From assembly GCA_963780655.1 (NCBI GenBank), contig CAWACP010000003.1, forward strand, positions 1,240,001 to 1,304,000: DNA of 64,000 nt, given 5' to 3'. A model generated the notes under the pieces. The model did no database searches, was not told where the DNA came from, and was given only the letters and a program-made list of their open reading frames with translations. This document shows, one piece after another, positions 41,492 to 49,554 of the stretch. Numbering within the stretch: the first letter of the stretch is position 1; each line of letters begins with the position of its first letter. Origin of the DNA: CAWACP01 sp963780655. Lineage in GTDB: Bacteria > Acidobacteriota > Terriglobia > Bryobacterales > Bryobacteraceae. The translations under genes and the position numbers were made by a program.

Positions 41492-42859
41492 CTACTCTCT
41501 CGGCGGGATGCCGAGCGTGCGCATCTTGCGATATAAGTTGCTGCGCTCCAGCCCGAGTAACTCGGCCGCACGGGTCACATTACCAGCGGTCTCCTCTAAC
41601 TTAAGCAGAATGTAATCACGCTCAGCATTTTCGCGCACGCTCTGCAGGCTGCCGTAACGCTCCGACGGCTGTTCCGCGGCCGGCCGCCGCGCGGCGGTAT
41701 TCAGCGGAATGTGCCGCGCATCGATCCGGGTCTGCGGATTCATGATCACAATCCGCTCGATCACATTCCGCAGCTCGCGCACATTGCCGGGCCAGTGATA
41801 GCCGGCCAAAAGAGCCAGCGCCTCAGCGGTGAGTTCCTTCGGTTTGCGCGCGTAGGCCGTGACAAACTCCCGCAGGAAGTACTCGGCCAGCAGGGGAATG
41901 TCTTCAATCCGCTCCCGGAGAGGCGGCACGTGAAACGGAATGACGTTCAGCCGGTAGAACAGATCTTCGCGAAAATTTCCTCGCTCGATCTCCTCTTCGA
42001 GGTTCTTGTTCGTGGACGCTACCACGCGCACATCTACGGTAATCGAATGCGTGGCGCCCACCGGCTCGAAGCGCTGCTCATCGAGCGCGCGCAAGAGTTT
42101 CGATTGCGTCCGCAGGCTCATGTCGCCCACTTCGTCCAGAAACAGCGTACCGCCATCGGCCTTCTGCAGCTTGCCGGTCTTGTCCTCCTGCGCGCCCGCG
42201 AATGCGCCGCGGCGGTGGCCGAACAGCTCGCTCTCGATCAGGTCCTCGGGAATGGCCGCGCAATTTACGCCAACGAACGGTTCCGATACCCGCAGGCTCA
42301 GGTCGTGAATGGCGTGCGCTACCAGCTCCTTGCCCGTGCCGCTCTCGCCGTAAATCAGCACGCGCCCGTTGGTGCCCGCCATGAGCGCGAGCTGCTGCCG
42401 CAAAGCTTTCATGGGGACGCTCTCGCCAATAATGTTGAGCGGCTTCCGCCCGTTCTCGCGCAGGCGGTGCACCTGCATTTCGAGCCGGCGCTGCTGGACG
42501 GCGTTCTTCACCACCACCGCGACCTTGTCGATAGTCAGCGGCTTCTCGAGGAAATCGAAGGCGCCCAGACGGGTGGCCTTCACCGCCGTCTCAATGGTGC
42601 CGTGGCCGGAAATCATCACCACCACGGGACGATGCTCGAAGGGCATCTCCTGAATTCGCGCCAGCGTATCCAGCCCGTCCATGCCGGGGAGCCACACATC
42701 GAGCAGCGCCACATCGGCAGGCCCATCCTCGAGCGCAGCCAGCGCCGCTTCCCCGCTCACCGCGGCGTTCACCTGATAGCCCTCATCCTCCAGAACTCCG
42801 GCCAGCGACTGGCGGATCAGCGGCTCGTCATCCACCACCAGCACGCGCGCGGGCTTCAT
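41492..42859 (-). CDS. NtrX-like sigma-54 activator response regulator (variant GAFAGA loop)
   Basis: 455 residues. Receiver (about 5-120) with VLVVDDEP, phosphoacceptor Asp in ALLDVWLPGMDG and FDFLEKPL; AAA+ domain (about 140-370) with Walker A GESGTGKE, Walker B GTLFLDEVGDM and PPLRERIEDIPLLAEYFL; Fis-type helix-turn-helix at the C-terminus (NVTRAAELLGLERSNLYRKMRTLGI). The sigma-54 contact loop reads GAFAGA, with Ala for the key Thr. The gene overlaps the kinase gene by ATGA, so the two are an NtrXY-like pair. Confidence 0.93.
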   Translation of the reverse strand: MKPARVLVVDDEPLIRQSLAGVLEDEGYQVNAAVSGEAALAALEDGPADVALLDVWLPGMDGLDTLARIQEMPFEHRPVVVMISGHGTIETAVKATRLGAFDFLEKPLTIDKVAVVVKNAVQQRRLEMQVHRLRENGRKPLNIIGESVPMKALRQQLALMAGTNGRVLIYGESGTGKELVAHAIHDLSLRVSEPFVGVNCAAIPEDLIESELFGHRRGAFAGAQEDKTGKLQKADGGTLFLDEVGDMSLRTQSKLLRALDEQRFEPVGATHSITVDVRVVASTNKNLEEEIERGNFREDLFYRLNVIPFHVPPLRERIEDIPLLAEYFLREFVTAYARKPKELTAEALALLAGYHWPGNVRELRNVIERIVIMNPQTRIDARHIPLNTAARRPAAEQPSERYGSLQSVRENAERDYILLKLEETAGNVTRAAELLGLERSNLYRKMRTLGIPPRE

Positions 42860-44895
42860 GCGCTGGTCTCCGCGGGCGTGAGCTCACTTTCGCCGCGGTC
42901 GTGGATCGGAATGTCGATGATGAACCGGGCGCCCGATGGGGCGTTATCCTCCACTCGAATGACTGCGTCGTGGTCGGTGAGGATACGGTTGACAATAGCC
43001 AGACCCAGACCCGTTCCGCGCCCCTTCGTCGAGAAGTAAGGCAGGAATAATTTCTCGCGGTCTTCCTGCGATACGCCGCAGCCGGTGTCAGCTATGATCA
43101 CCTCCACCGCATCCGCTCCCGTCGCGGCGGTGGCGATGTACAGCTCCTTGAGCGGCGATTCCTGCAGAGCTTCGGCGGCGTTGTCCACCAGGTTCACGAT
43201 CACGCGCTTGAACTGCTCCGGATCCACGTTCACCTGCGGCAGGGCGGGCGCAAGGTTCTTCTCCACGCGAATGCCCTGCAGCCGCCCGCGGAATACCGCC
43301 AGGGCGTTCTCGACAATGGCGTTGAGATCCGAAGGCACGGGCTGCGCCGCGGGGAAGCGGCTGAACTGAGCGAACTCGTCCACCAGCGTCCGCACGGTTT
43401 CCACTTCACGCAGAATCGTCTCGGAGCATTCCAGCAGAATGCGCCGGGTATCCTGGGGCGGCCCGTTCCGTTCGATCTGGCGCGCAATACGGTCCGCGCA
43501 AAGGGCCATGGGCGTGAGCGGGTTCTTGATCTCGTGCGCGATGCGGCGCGCCACTTCCTGCCAGGCCACCGCCTTCTGCGCGCGCAGCAGCTCGCTGCTG
43601 TCTTCCAGCACCAGAACGAAGCCGGAGCTGCGCCGCTCCTCCAGCGCCGCGACGGTGGCGGAGAGGTGTACCGTGCGGCCTTCCGATTTGATCTCGAGCT
43701 GGCTGCCAGCTACTCCGGTTCTGCGCGCGCGGTTCATCAGGTACCGGATTTCCCGCGTATCCTCGCGCGAGAACAGGTCATCAATGCGCGCCGCGCGGGC
43801 CAGTTGCGCGCCGTGGAAGAGTCCGCCCAGCGCGCGGTTGACGCTCAGAATGCGTCCGTCCGAGGACACGGAAATCACGCCCGTGGGAATGCTCTCCAGA
43901 ATGGCCTCGGTGAAGCGGCGACGGTTCTCCAGCTCGCAACTGTTCGCCTCCAGTTCCTCGGTCATCTGGTTGAAGGCTTTTACGAGCAACCCGAGCTCAT
44001 CGATGGCGCCCACCTCGACGCGATGCGCGAGATTGCCGCCACGCACTTGTTCGGCTGCATGCAACAGCGCGGTGAGCGGGATGCTGATGAGTTTCGACAA
44101 AAACAGGGCCAGCCAGGTGGCGAGAAAGAGGATGAAGAGCGTGATCAGGAACAGCAGAAGAACATAGAAGCGCCGCGTTTCACGGCGGTCGCGCGCCAGC
44201 CGGTCGTACTCGGAAATGTAGCGGTCGATCTCGCTGTGCCTGGCCGCGAGCGAGAGCGGCGCGTGCGCTTCCACGGTCAGCTTTCCCCCGGGTGCGTCGG
44301 CGACGGCCACGAATAACGGCCCGAGTGCCGCAGAGGGTACGTCGCACAGCGCCACGGTCGAACCGTCCGGCCTGCTCAGAGTGGCTTTCTCGATCTGATT
44401 CTCGCGGCAGAAGCGGTCGGCGGCCGGCGCATCGAGCGGCAGAAGCGCCATCCAGTGCGCCACGGCGTCGAGGCGAGCCTGCGTTTCCGCGTCGAAGGCG
44501 TGTCCCACGTCCACCAGGTTGCCGCGAACGCCCTCGGCCGGGCGGCTGAACCATTTATCCAGATTCCTGTTCAGGACCTCGACGCTGAACAGCACCAGGA
44601 ACAGCACCGGGATGAGGCTCAGCGCCAGCGCTCCCGCCACCAGCTTCCAGCGAATGTGCGAGCCGGGCCGGTGCCGCTGCCGCTCAATGTAGAGCTTCAC
44701 GCCGGTGCGGAACAGCATGAAGCCGAGCATTACGGTGAGCAGAAAAACGAGCGTGGACAGTCCCCAGAAGACGTAGGTCTGCTCCACGGTGGTGGGCGCA
44801 AAGCGGTCGAGCGTGAACGAGCCCTGCCAGACCACCAGCGTCAGCAGCGCCAGAAACAGCACGATCACGGAACCGAGAAGGAACCTTTTGCGCAC
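42856..44895 (-). CDS. NtrY-like membrane sensor histidine kinase
   Basis: 679 residues. Membrane segments at about 5-30, 38-65, 80-110 and 245-280 frame a periplasmic sensor; then HAMP (ISIPLTALLHAAEQVRGGNLAHRVEV), PAS (ILESIPTGVISVSSDGRILSVNRALGGLF), the H-box (VARRIAHEIKNPLTPMALCADRIARQ, where H-E-I-K-N-P is the NtrY form), and an ATPase domain with VDNAAEALQ, DTGCGVS and GRGTGLGLAIVNRI. It phosphorylates the regulator encoded directly downstream (4-base overlap). In other phyla NtrYX controls nitrogen, redox or envelope genes; here the signal is unknown. Divergent from the Fic gene. Confidence 0.93.
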   Translation of the reverse strand: MRKRFLLGSVIVLFLALLTLVVWQGSFTLDRFAPTTVEQTYVFWGLSTLVFLLTVMLGFMLFRTGVKLYIERQRHRPGSHIRWKLVAGALALSLIPVLFLVLFSVEVLNRNLDKWFSRPAEGVRGNLVDVGHAFDAETQARLDAVAHWMALLPLDAPAADRFCRENQIEKATLSRPDGSTVALCDVPSAALGPLFVAVADAPGGKLTVEAHAPLSLAARHSEIDRYISEYDRLARDRRETRRFYVLLLFLITLFILFLATWLALFLSKLISIPLTALLHAAEQVRGGNLAHRVEVGAIDELGLLVKAFNQMTEELEANSCELENRRRFTEAILESIPTGVISVSSDGRILSVNRALGGLFHGAQLARAARIDDLFSREDTREIRYLMNRARRTGVAGSQLEIKSEGRTVHLSATVAALEERRSSGFVLVLEDSSELLRAQKAVAWQEVARRIAHEIKNPLTPMALCADRIARQIERNGPPQDTRRILLECSETILREVETVRTLVDEFAQFSRFPAAQPVPSDLNAIVENALAVFRGRLQGIRVEKNLAPALPQVNVDPEQFKRVIVNLVDNAAEALQESPLKELYIATAATGADAVEVIIADTGCGVSQEDREKLFLPYFSTKGRGTGLGLAIVNRILTDHDAVIRVEDNAPSGARFIIDIPIHDRGESELTPAETSA

Positions 44896-44941
44896 CTGTT
44901 CAGATTATATGGTTGCGAGCGAGGCAGCGTGTGCGCAAAGA

Positions 44942-45075
44942 TTTCGACATCAGACATCGTCTTGAAGTGTTTTTCGACCTTCAAGAATGAATTTCGACCG
45001 AGAGCGTGCTATTATGGATTTCGACACAGAATGTCAAGATAATACGTTTTTCGACCTCGCAAAAGGATTTTCGAC
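44942..45075 (+). promoter_or_regulatory. Array of six TTTCGAC boxes before the Fic gene
   Basis: Identical 7-mers TTTCGAC start at 44942, 44972, 44992, 45019, 45049 and 45069, all in one direction. Spacings are 30, 20, 27, 30 and 20, which is two copies of a three-box, 77-bp module. Box contexts match pairwise (GATTTCGACA for 1 and 4, TTTTTCGACCT for 2 and 5) while the DNA between has diverged, as expected when the boxes are under selection. A small inverted repeat CTTGAAG / CTTCAAG frames box 2. Likely operator sites for an unknown DNA-binding protein controlling the Fic gene and perhaps ntrY. Confidence 0.7.
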
Positions 45076-45077
45076 GG

Positions 45078-46613
45078 GTGCAGATCGATACGGGGCCTGT
45101 AACCATCTTTCAGGAAAGGACCGTCCCCGCAGGCAGCAGACTCGCAGGATGGGCGGCATTGGCCAGCGCGCTGGACATCGCGGCGCCGGTACGTCGCCCG
45201 AGTTGTATCTCCGACCAGCATGTGCGGGGCAGCCAGCGTGAAGAGGGAAACTGGACCGTCTTCGACAAGCGGTACTGGCCGGGCGAAACGATGGCCGGCC
45301 ACCTTGGCTTCGCCCTGCGCAACGAAGACATCGACCTGCTGATCTTCAAACGCCTATGTGACGCCGTGCCGGCGAACGCGTTCGTGGACATGGTCCGAGC
45401 GGCGCCGACCGGCGGTCCGGCGCGGCGCGCCTGGTTCCTCTACGAACAATTGACAGGACGGACGCTGGATGTGGACGACGCCTCTGCCGCCGCCGCTGTT
45501 GACGTCCTCGAACCGGAACGCTACTTCACTGGCGTCCCGAAGCTTTCCCGGCGTCACCGCGTCCGTGACAATCTGCTGGGACCGGGGCGCTTCTGTCCGG
45601 TCATCAGGCGAACAAAGGCGCTGACGGAATTCATCGGTCTGGATCTGTCGGCCAGGGCGCGTGAAACCGTCGGCCGCACGGGCACCCACCTGCTGGCGCG
45701 GGCGGCCAGCTTCATGCTGCTGGCCGACAGCCGGGCGAGTTTTGAGATCGAGGGCGACCGCCCGCCGCGCAGCCGGCTGGAACGGTGGGGGCGGGCCGTC
45801 CTCGAAGCCGGCAAGCACCCGCTGACCCTCGATGAAATCCTCCGTCTGCAGCGTATCCTGATCGAGGATACGCGATTTGTCCGCCCCGGATTGCGCCCCG
45901 ACGGCGTCTTCCTGGGCCAAAGGGACCATCAGGGCGACCCGCTGCCGGAATTCATCGGGGCGCGGCCCGAGGATCTTCCCGACCTGATCAACGGGCTGCT
46001 GGAGGCGAATGACCGCATGCGGGAAGGCGGCCTCGACGCCGTGCTCAAAGCCGCTGCCACCGCTTTTGGCTTCGTCTATGTCCATCCCTTCCAGGACGGC
46101 AACGGCCGCATGCACCGCTGCCTGATCCACCATGTCCTCGCGGAGCGGAGGTTCACGCCGCCGGGTATGGTGTTCCCCGTCTCCTCCGTGATGCTCGACC
46201 GGATCGACGACTACCGGGCAACGCTGCAGGCGCACTCGAGGCCCCTGATGCCGTACATCGAATGGCGTCCCACTCCCAGCCGCAACGTAGAAGTGCTGAA
46301 TGACACTGCCGATCTGTACCGGTTTTTCGATGCCACCGGGACGGCGGAGTTCTTGTATGCCTGTGTCCGGCGCACCGTCGAAGAGGATCTGCCCCGTGAA
46401 ATCGATTATCTGGGCCGTCACGACGAGGCTATCCGCCACATTATGGAAGCTGTGGAAATGCCCGACCGGGTCGCCGAAAACCTTGTCGTATTCATCCGGC
46501 AGAACAAGGGCGCGTTGTCGAAACAGCGCCGGGAAGGCGAGTTCAAGACGCTGCGGGACGAGGAAGTGAAGGTGATCGAAGGCATCGTCAACGACGCTTT
46601 CGCGGGGTTTTGA
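45078..46613 (+). CDS. Fic-domain AMP transferase, class II, with N-terminal extension
   Basis: 511 residues from the GTG at 45078, placed right after the last TTTCGAC box; an in-frame GTG at 45006 would put three boxes in the coding region. The active-site motif HPFQDGNGR is at about 336-344. The auto-inhibitory motif S-x-x-x-E-G is at about 221-226 (SFEIEG), N-terminal to the core, which defines class II Fic. About 200 residues in front of it (VRRPSCISDQHV, TVFDKRYWPGE, YFTGVPKLSRRHRVRDNLLG) make up a separate domain. It should transfer AMP from ATP to a target protein; no antitoxin gene is adjacent because inhibition is built in. Probably acquired with the neighbouring intron segment. Confidence 0.9.
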   Translation: MQIDTGPVTIFQERTVPAGSRLAGWAALASALDIAAPVRRPSCISDQHVRGSQREEGNWTVFDKRYWPGETMAGHLGFALRNEDIDLLIFKRLCDAVPANAFVDMVRAAPTGGPARRAWFLYEQLTGRTLDVDDASAAAAVDVLEPERYFTGVPKLSRRHRVRDNLLGPGRFCPVIRRTKALTEFIGLDLSARARETVGRTGTHLLARAASFMLLADSRASFEIEGDRPPRSRLERWGRAVLEAGKHPLTLDEILRLQRILIEDTRFVRPGLRPDGVFLGQRDHQGDPLPEFIGARPEDLPDLINGLLEANDRMREGGLDAVLKAAATAFGFVYVHPFQDGNGRMHRCLIHHVLAERRFTPPGMVFPVSSVMLDRIDDYRATLQAHSRPLMPYIEWRPTPSRNVEVLNDTADLYRFFDATGTAEFLYACVRRTVEEDLPREIDYLGRHDEAIRHIMEAVEMPDRVAENLVVFIRQNKGALSKQRREGEFKTLRDEEVKVIEGIVNDAFAGF

Positions 46614-46808
46614 GCTACCTCGCCGATTTCGTTGGCAACTCGTGGTGGGGAGGGCACCCAGGGCGGGCGTCCCGCACGGTCCGGGGGACCGCCACACCAG
46701 GCTCCCGCCAGCGCGGCTAGCTAGCTGAGTCAAGGGGCTACGCCGATTCGGAACAAACGAGGGCTCTCCACCCTACTCGACTGTCGCCGTAAACTGCTGA
46801 TGCACTTG
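46614..46808. other. Intergenic stretch between Fic gene and repeat hairpin
   Basis: No convincing gene. It includes a short hairpin CGGTCC-GGG-GGACCG near 46677-46691 without a T run, and the palindrome GCTAGCTAGC near 46713. A weak terminator for the Fic gene is possible. Confidence 0.4.
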
Positions 46809-46830
46809 GTGGGGCAGGCGTTTTCGCCTG
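46809..46830. repeat. Half repeat element ending in the hairpin used by the group II intron
   Basis: GTGGGGCAGGCGTTTTCGCCTG; the last 16 bases CAGGCG-TTTT-CGCCTG are a perfect hairpin that ends exactly where the intron begins. The GTGGGGCAG opening links it to the dispersed A, C and D repeats. Confidence 0.75.
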
Positions 46831-47240
46831 GTGTGTCGAGTAGTGATGTGCATTCAGGGGGTGCAAGTCCCCTATGGACCGTGATTGACCGGAACCATCC
46901 GTCTAAGCAAGGGTGCTCGCCGCGAGGCGGGATCTGAAGAAAGCCGATGACGAAATCCCGGAGGCGACGTACAGGAAGCGGATGTGAGGCCATCGCAGCG
47001 TGGGTAACCCAGCCAGGGATGGGGATGCCCGAATGTCATTCGGAACGCTGTGGGGTAGATCCGACGCCTCCGGGAGAAGAAGGCATGTCTTACCTCGAGA
47101 GATCTCCGTTCTGGTCCGCACACACGGACTACCGCACGGGCAACCGGACGGGACAGGAGCGGAGAAGTCAGCAGAAGCCATAGTAATCCAACCGGATGAA
47201 GGGCCGAATCTTTAATGCAAGGAGCAGATGGAAGACTTCG

Positions 47241-48620
47241 ATGGACGCAGGGCAGCAGAAAGACAAGGAGCGCCAGGGCGCAGGCGGGGTCGGCGGAACC
47301 GACCCTGCCACGCCGGGGCAGCAGCAAACGTTCACGGCATTCGACCAACAACGAGCCTTGACGAGCAGTTTGATGGAGCAGATTTGCGACCCGAAGAACG
47401 TGGTTCGTGCGTATCGGCGGGTTCGTTCCAATAAGGGTAAGCCGGGCGTGGACGGTATGACCGTTCACGAACTGGCCGACTGGCTTCGGAACAATCAAAG
47501 GGCGCTGACGGCTTCCCTGCTGGACGGGACCTACCGGCCGCAACCAGTACGGGGAGTGCAGATACCGAAGCCGGACGGAGGCCAGCGCCAGTTAGGAATC
47601 CCAGCCGCTGTGGATCGTCTGGTACAACAGATGATCCTGCAGGTGCTGAATCCGATTTTCGATCCCACCTTTTCCAACTCCAGCTACGGATTCCGTCCGC
47701 ACCGGAGCCCGCATATGGCTCTGGAACAGGCGCGGAAATACGTAGCGCAGGAGGGGCGCGAGTTTGTCGTCGATCTTGATCTGGAGAAGTTCTTCGACCG
47801 GGTCAATCACGATATTCTCATGTCCCGAATCGCGCGCAGGATCGGCGACAAACACCTGCTCCTCATCCTCCGGCGCTTCCTACAGGCCGGTCTGATGCAG
47901 GATGGGGTGTGCGTAGCCCGCGAGGAGGGAACGCCACAAGGGGGACCGCTCTCCCCACTATTGGCCAACATCCTGCTGGATGATCTCGACCAGTTACTGG
48001 ACAGCCGGGGACATCGCTTCTGCCGCTACGCCGACGACTGCAATATCTACGTGCGATCGCTGGCCGCGGGGCAGCGGGTGATGGAATCGGTCGTCGGGTT
48101 TCTGGAAGGGAAACTCAAACTCCGGGTGAACCGTGACAAGAGCGCCGTCGCTCCGGTCGGGGAACGCAAGTTCCTTGGCCATCGGCTGCTGTTGAACGGA
48201 AAACTCGGCATCTCTCCCAAGAGCGTGAAACGCGCGAAGGAGAGAATCCGGCAGATCACCCGTCGCAATCGGGGCGTCAGTTTTGCGCAAGTGATCGTCG
48301 AACTCAACCGCTTCACCACTGGCTGGATCAACTACTACCGCTACGCGGCTTGTCGGTTCGAACTTCAGTGCATGGACGAGTGGATTCGGCGCAAGCTGCG
48401 CTGCTATCGCCTCAAACAACGCAAACGCGGCCGGTCCATCGGAGCTTTCCTCCGTAAACTGGGGCTGTCCGCGTCCTCGGCCGCTCGTATCGCCGGTTCA
48501 GGGAAAGGGCCGTGGCGTTTGGCCTGCTCCCCGCCGGTTCATCGGGCCATGTCGACGGACTGGTTCTCATCTCAGGGACTCGTCTCCCTGCTCTCGCGAT
48601 ATGCGTCGTTACAACATTAA
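47241..48620 (+). CDS. ltrA: Group II intron reverse transcriptase/maturase
   Basis: 459 residues from ATG 47241; an in-frame ATG at 47196 is the alternative. Reverse-transcriptase blocks in order: RSNKGKPGVDGMTV, YRPQPVRGVQIPKPDGGQRQLGIPAAVDRLVQQ, SNSSYGFRPHRSPHMAL, FVVDLDLEKFFDRVNHDILM, GTPQGGPLSPLLANILLDDLD and the active-site YADD at about 263-266. A maturase domain (WINYYRYA, WIRRKLRCYRLKQRKR) follows. There is no HNH endonuclease at the C-terminus, as usual in class C introns. It should bind and splice the host intron and copy it into new sites. Confidence 0.95.
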   Translation: MDAGQQKDKERQGAGGVGGTDPATPGQQQTFTAFDQQRALTSSLMEQICDPKNVVRAYRRVRSNKGKPGVDGMTVHELADWLRNNQRALTASLLDGTYRPQPVRGVQIPKPDGGQRQLGIPAAVDRLVQQMILQVLNPIFDPTFSNSSYGFRPHRSPHMALEQARKYVAQEGREFVVDLDLEKFFDRVNHDILMSRIARRIGDKHLLLILRRFLQAGLMQDGVCVAREEGTPQGGPLSPLLANILLDDLDQLLDSRGHRFCRYADDCNIYVRSLAAGQRVMESVVGFLEGKLKLRVNRDKSAVAPVGERKFLGHRLLLNGKLGISPKSVKRAKERIRQITRRNRGVSFAQVIVELNRFTTGWINYYRYAACRFELQCMDEWIRRKLRCYRLKQRKRGRSIGAFLRKLGLSASSAARIAGSGKGPWRLACSPPVHRAMSTDWFSSQGLVSLLSRYASLQH

Positions 48621-48623
48621 ACG

Positions 48624-48693
48624 AAACCGCCGTATACGCCAAGTACGTACGGTGGTGTGGGAGGACGGGGCCGTGAGGCTCCTCCTACCCGAT
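48624..48693 (+). ncRNA. Group II intron domains V and VI
   Basis: Starts 3 bases after the RT stop. Domain V is a 34-base hairpin, domain VI a GC-rich hairpin GGGAGGAC...CTCCTCC followed by the 3' end TACCCGAT. This is the catalytic heart of the ribozyme. Confidence 0.85.
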
Positions 48694-48865
48694 CGCGCCC
48701 TGAAGCGTGCAGCCCTCGGCCAGTCACCCGATTCGGGACGTGGTTCGCCGAATGCAGGAGGCCAGCGCGCCACTACGGAAGCCGTCCGGACCTGCTGATT
48801 GAGGAGCACCCCGAGGCTGATTTCAGCAAGGACCGCAGAGTGCGCGTGATCCGTGGCGCGATCCC
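48694..48865. other. Right flank of the intron, no clear gene
   Basis: It does not resume the repeat cut by the intron. A plus-strand frame ends at 48920 with DLLIEEHPEADFSKDRRVRVIRGA, which reads like the tail of a real protein but has no recognisable beginning. It may be a decayed gene end. Confidence 0.35.
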
Positions 48866-49535
48866 TCAGCCGCCCGATACGGTGGCGCGCCGGGCCCCGA
48901 AACGCGCCTGCAGGGCGTGAATCAGCAGCGGCAGCAGCGATACGAAGATCACCAGCAGAACGAACTTCTCGAAGTGGCGGCGAACGATGGGGATGCCGCC
49001 GAGGAAATAGCCGAGCAGCATCATCGACGTGACCCAGCCCGTGGCGCCGACCACATCGAACGGCAGAAAGCGCCCGTACGGCATCCGCGCAATGCCGGCC
49101 ACAAACGGCGCGAACGTCCGTATGATCGGCACGAACTTGGCATAGATGATCGTCTTGCCGCCGTGCTTTTCATAGAAGGCCTGCGTGCGTTCGAGGTGCT
49201 CCTTCTTGAAAGAAGCGCGAATCGGGCCGGCTGAAAATCACCGGACCGGTGCGGCGGCCGATGAGGTACCCCGACCAGTCACCCGTAAGACAGGCGCAGA
49301 TCAGCAGCGCGATCATGATGGTCATGTCGAGCCGGCCCGCGCCGCAAACCACGCCGATGGTGAACAGCAGCGAATCGCCCGGCAGGACAAAACCCACCAG
49401 CAGCCCGGTCTCACAAAACACGATCGCCGCGAGCAGCGCGTAGCTGTACCATCCGGTCACCACCGTCGAGAGAAAGTGGATCAGCTTGTCCGGATCGGTG
49501 AGAGTGCGCAGGAACTCCAGAAAGGAGTGAATCAT
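48866..49535 (-). pseudogene. DedA-family membrane protein with a +1 frameshift
   Basis: Reading from 49535, residues 1-105 follow a normal DedA N-terminus (FCETGLLVGFVLPGDSLLF, LTGDWSGYLIGRRTGPVIFSRPDSRFF) and then run into an early stop. The next frame continues the protein exactly (KKEHLERTQAFYEKHGGKTIIYAKFVPIIRTFAPFVAG) to 48866. One extra T (minus strand) at about 49209-49211 in TTCTTTCAAG causes the break; TTCTTCAAG would restore it. Either a real mutation, a sequencing error, or +1 slippage of tRNA-Phe at UUU-C. DedA proteins flip undecaprenyl-type lipid carriers across the inner membrane. The whole protein would be about 222 residues. Confidence 0.85.
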
Positions 49536-49554
49536 CGGCGCTCGCAGCGGGCGG

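Larger units (their letters stand above)
46831..48693 (+). mobile_element. Group II intron, class C-like, 1863 nt
   Basis: The 5' end GTGTG fits the GUGYG rule and follows a perfect hairpin, the insertion preference of bacterial class C introns. The 3' part has domain V (48624-48657, ACCGCCGTATACG ... TACGTACGGTGGT, with a CGC triad) and domain VI (about 48658-48688), ending CCTACCCGAT. A reverse transcriptase is encoded between. The domain I-III region occupies about 46831-47240, including the hairpin AGGGGGTGCAAGTCCCC near 46855. All parts look intact, so self-splicing and mobility are plausible. Confidence 0.88.

Noticed and set aside
44942..45075. TTTCGAC array as a CRISPR
   Set aside because: Repeats are only 7 bases, spacings irregular, and no cas genes are near.
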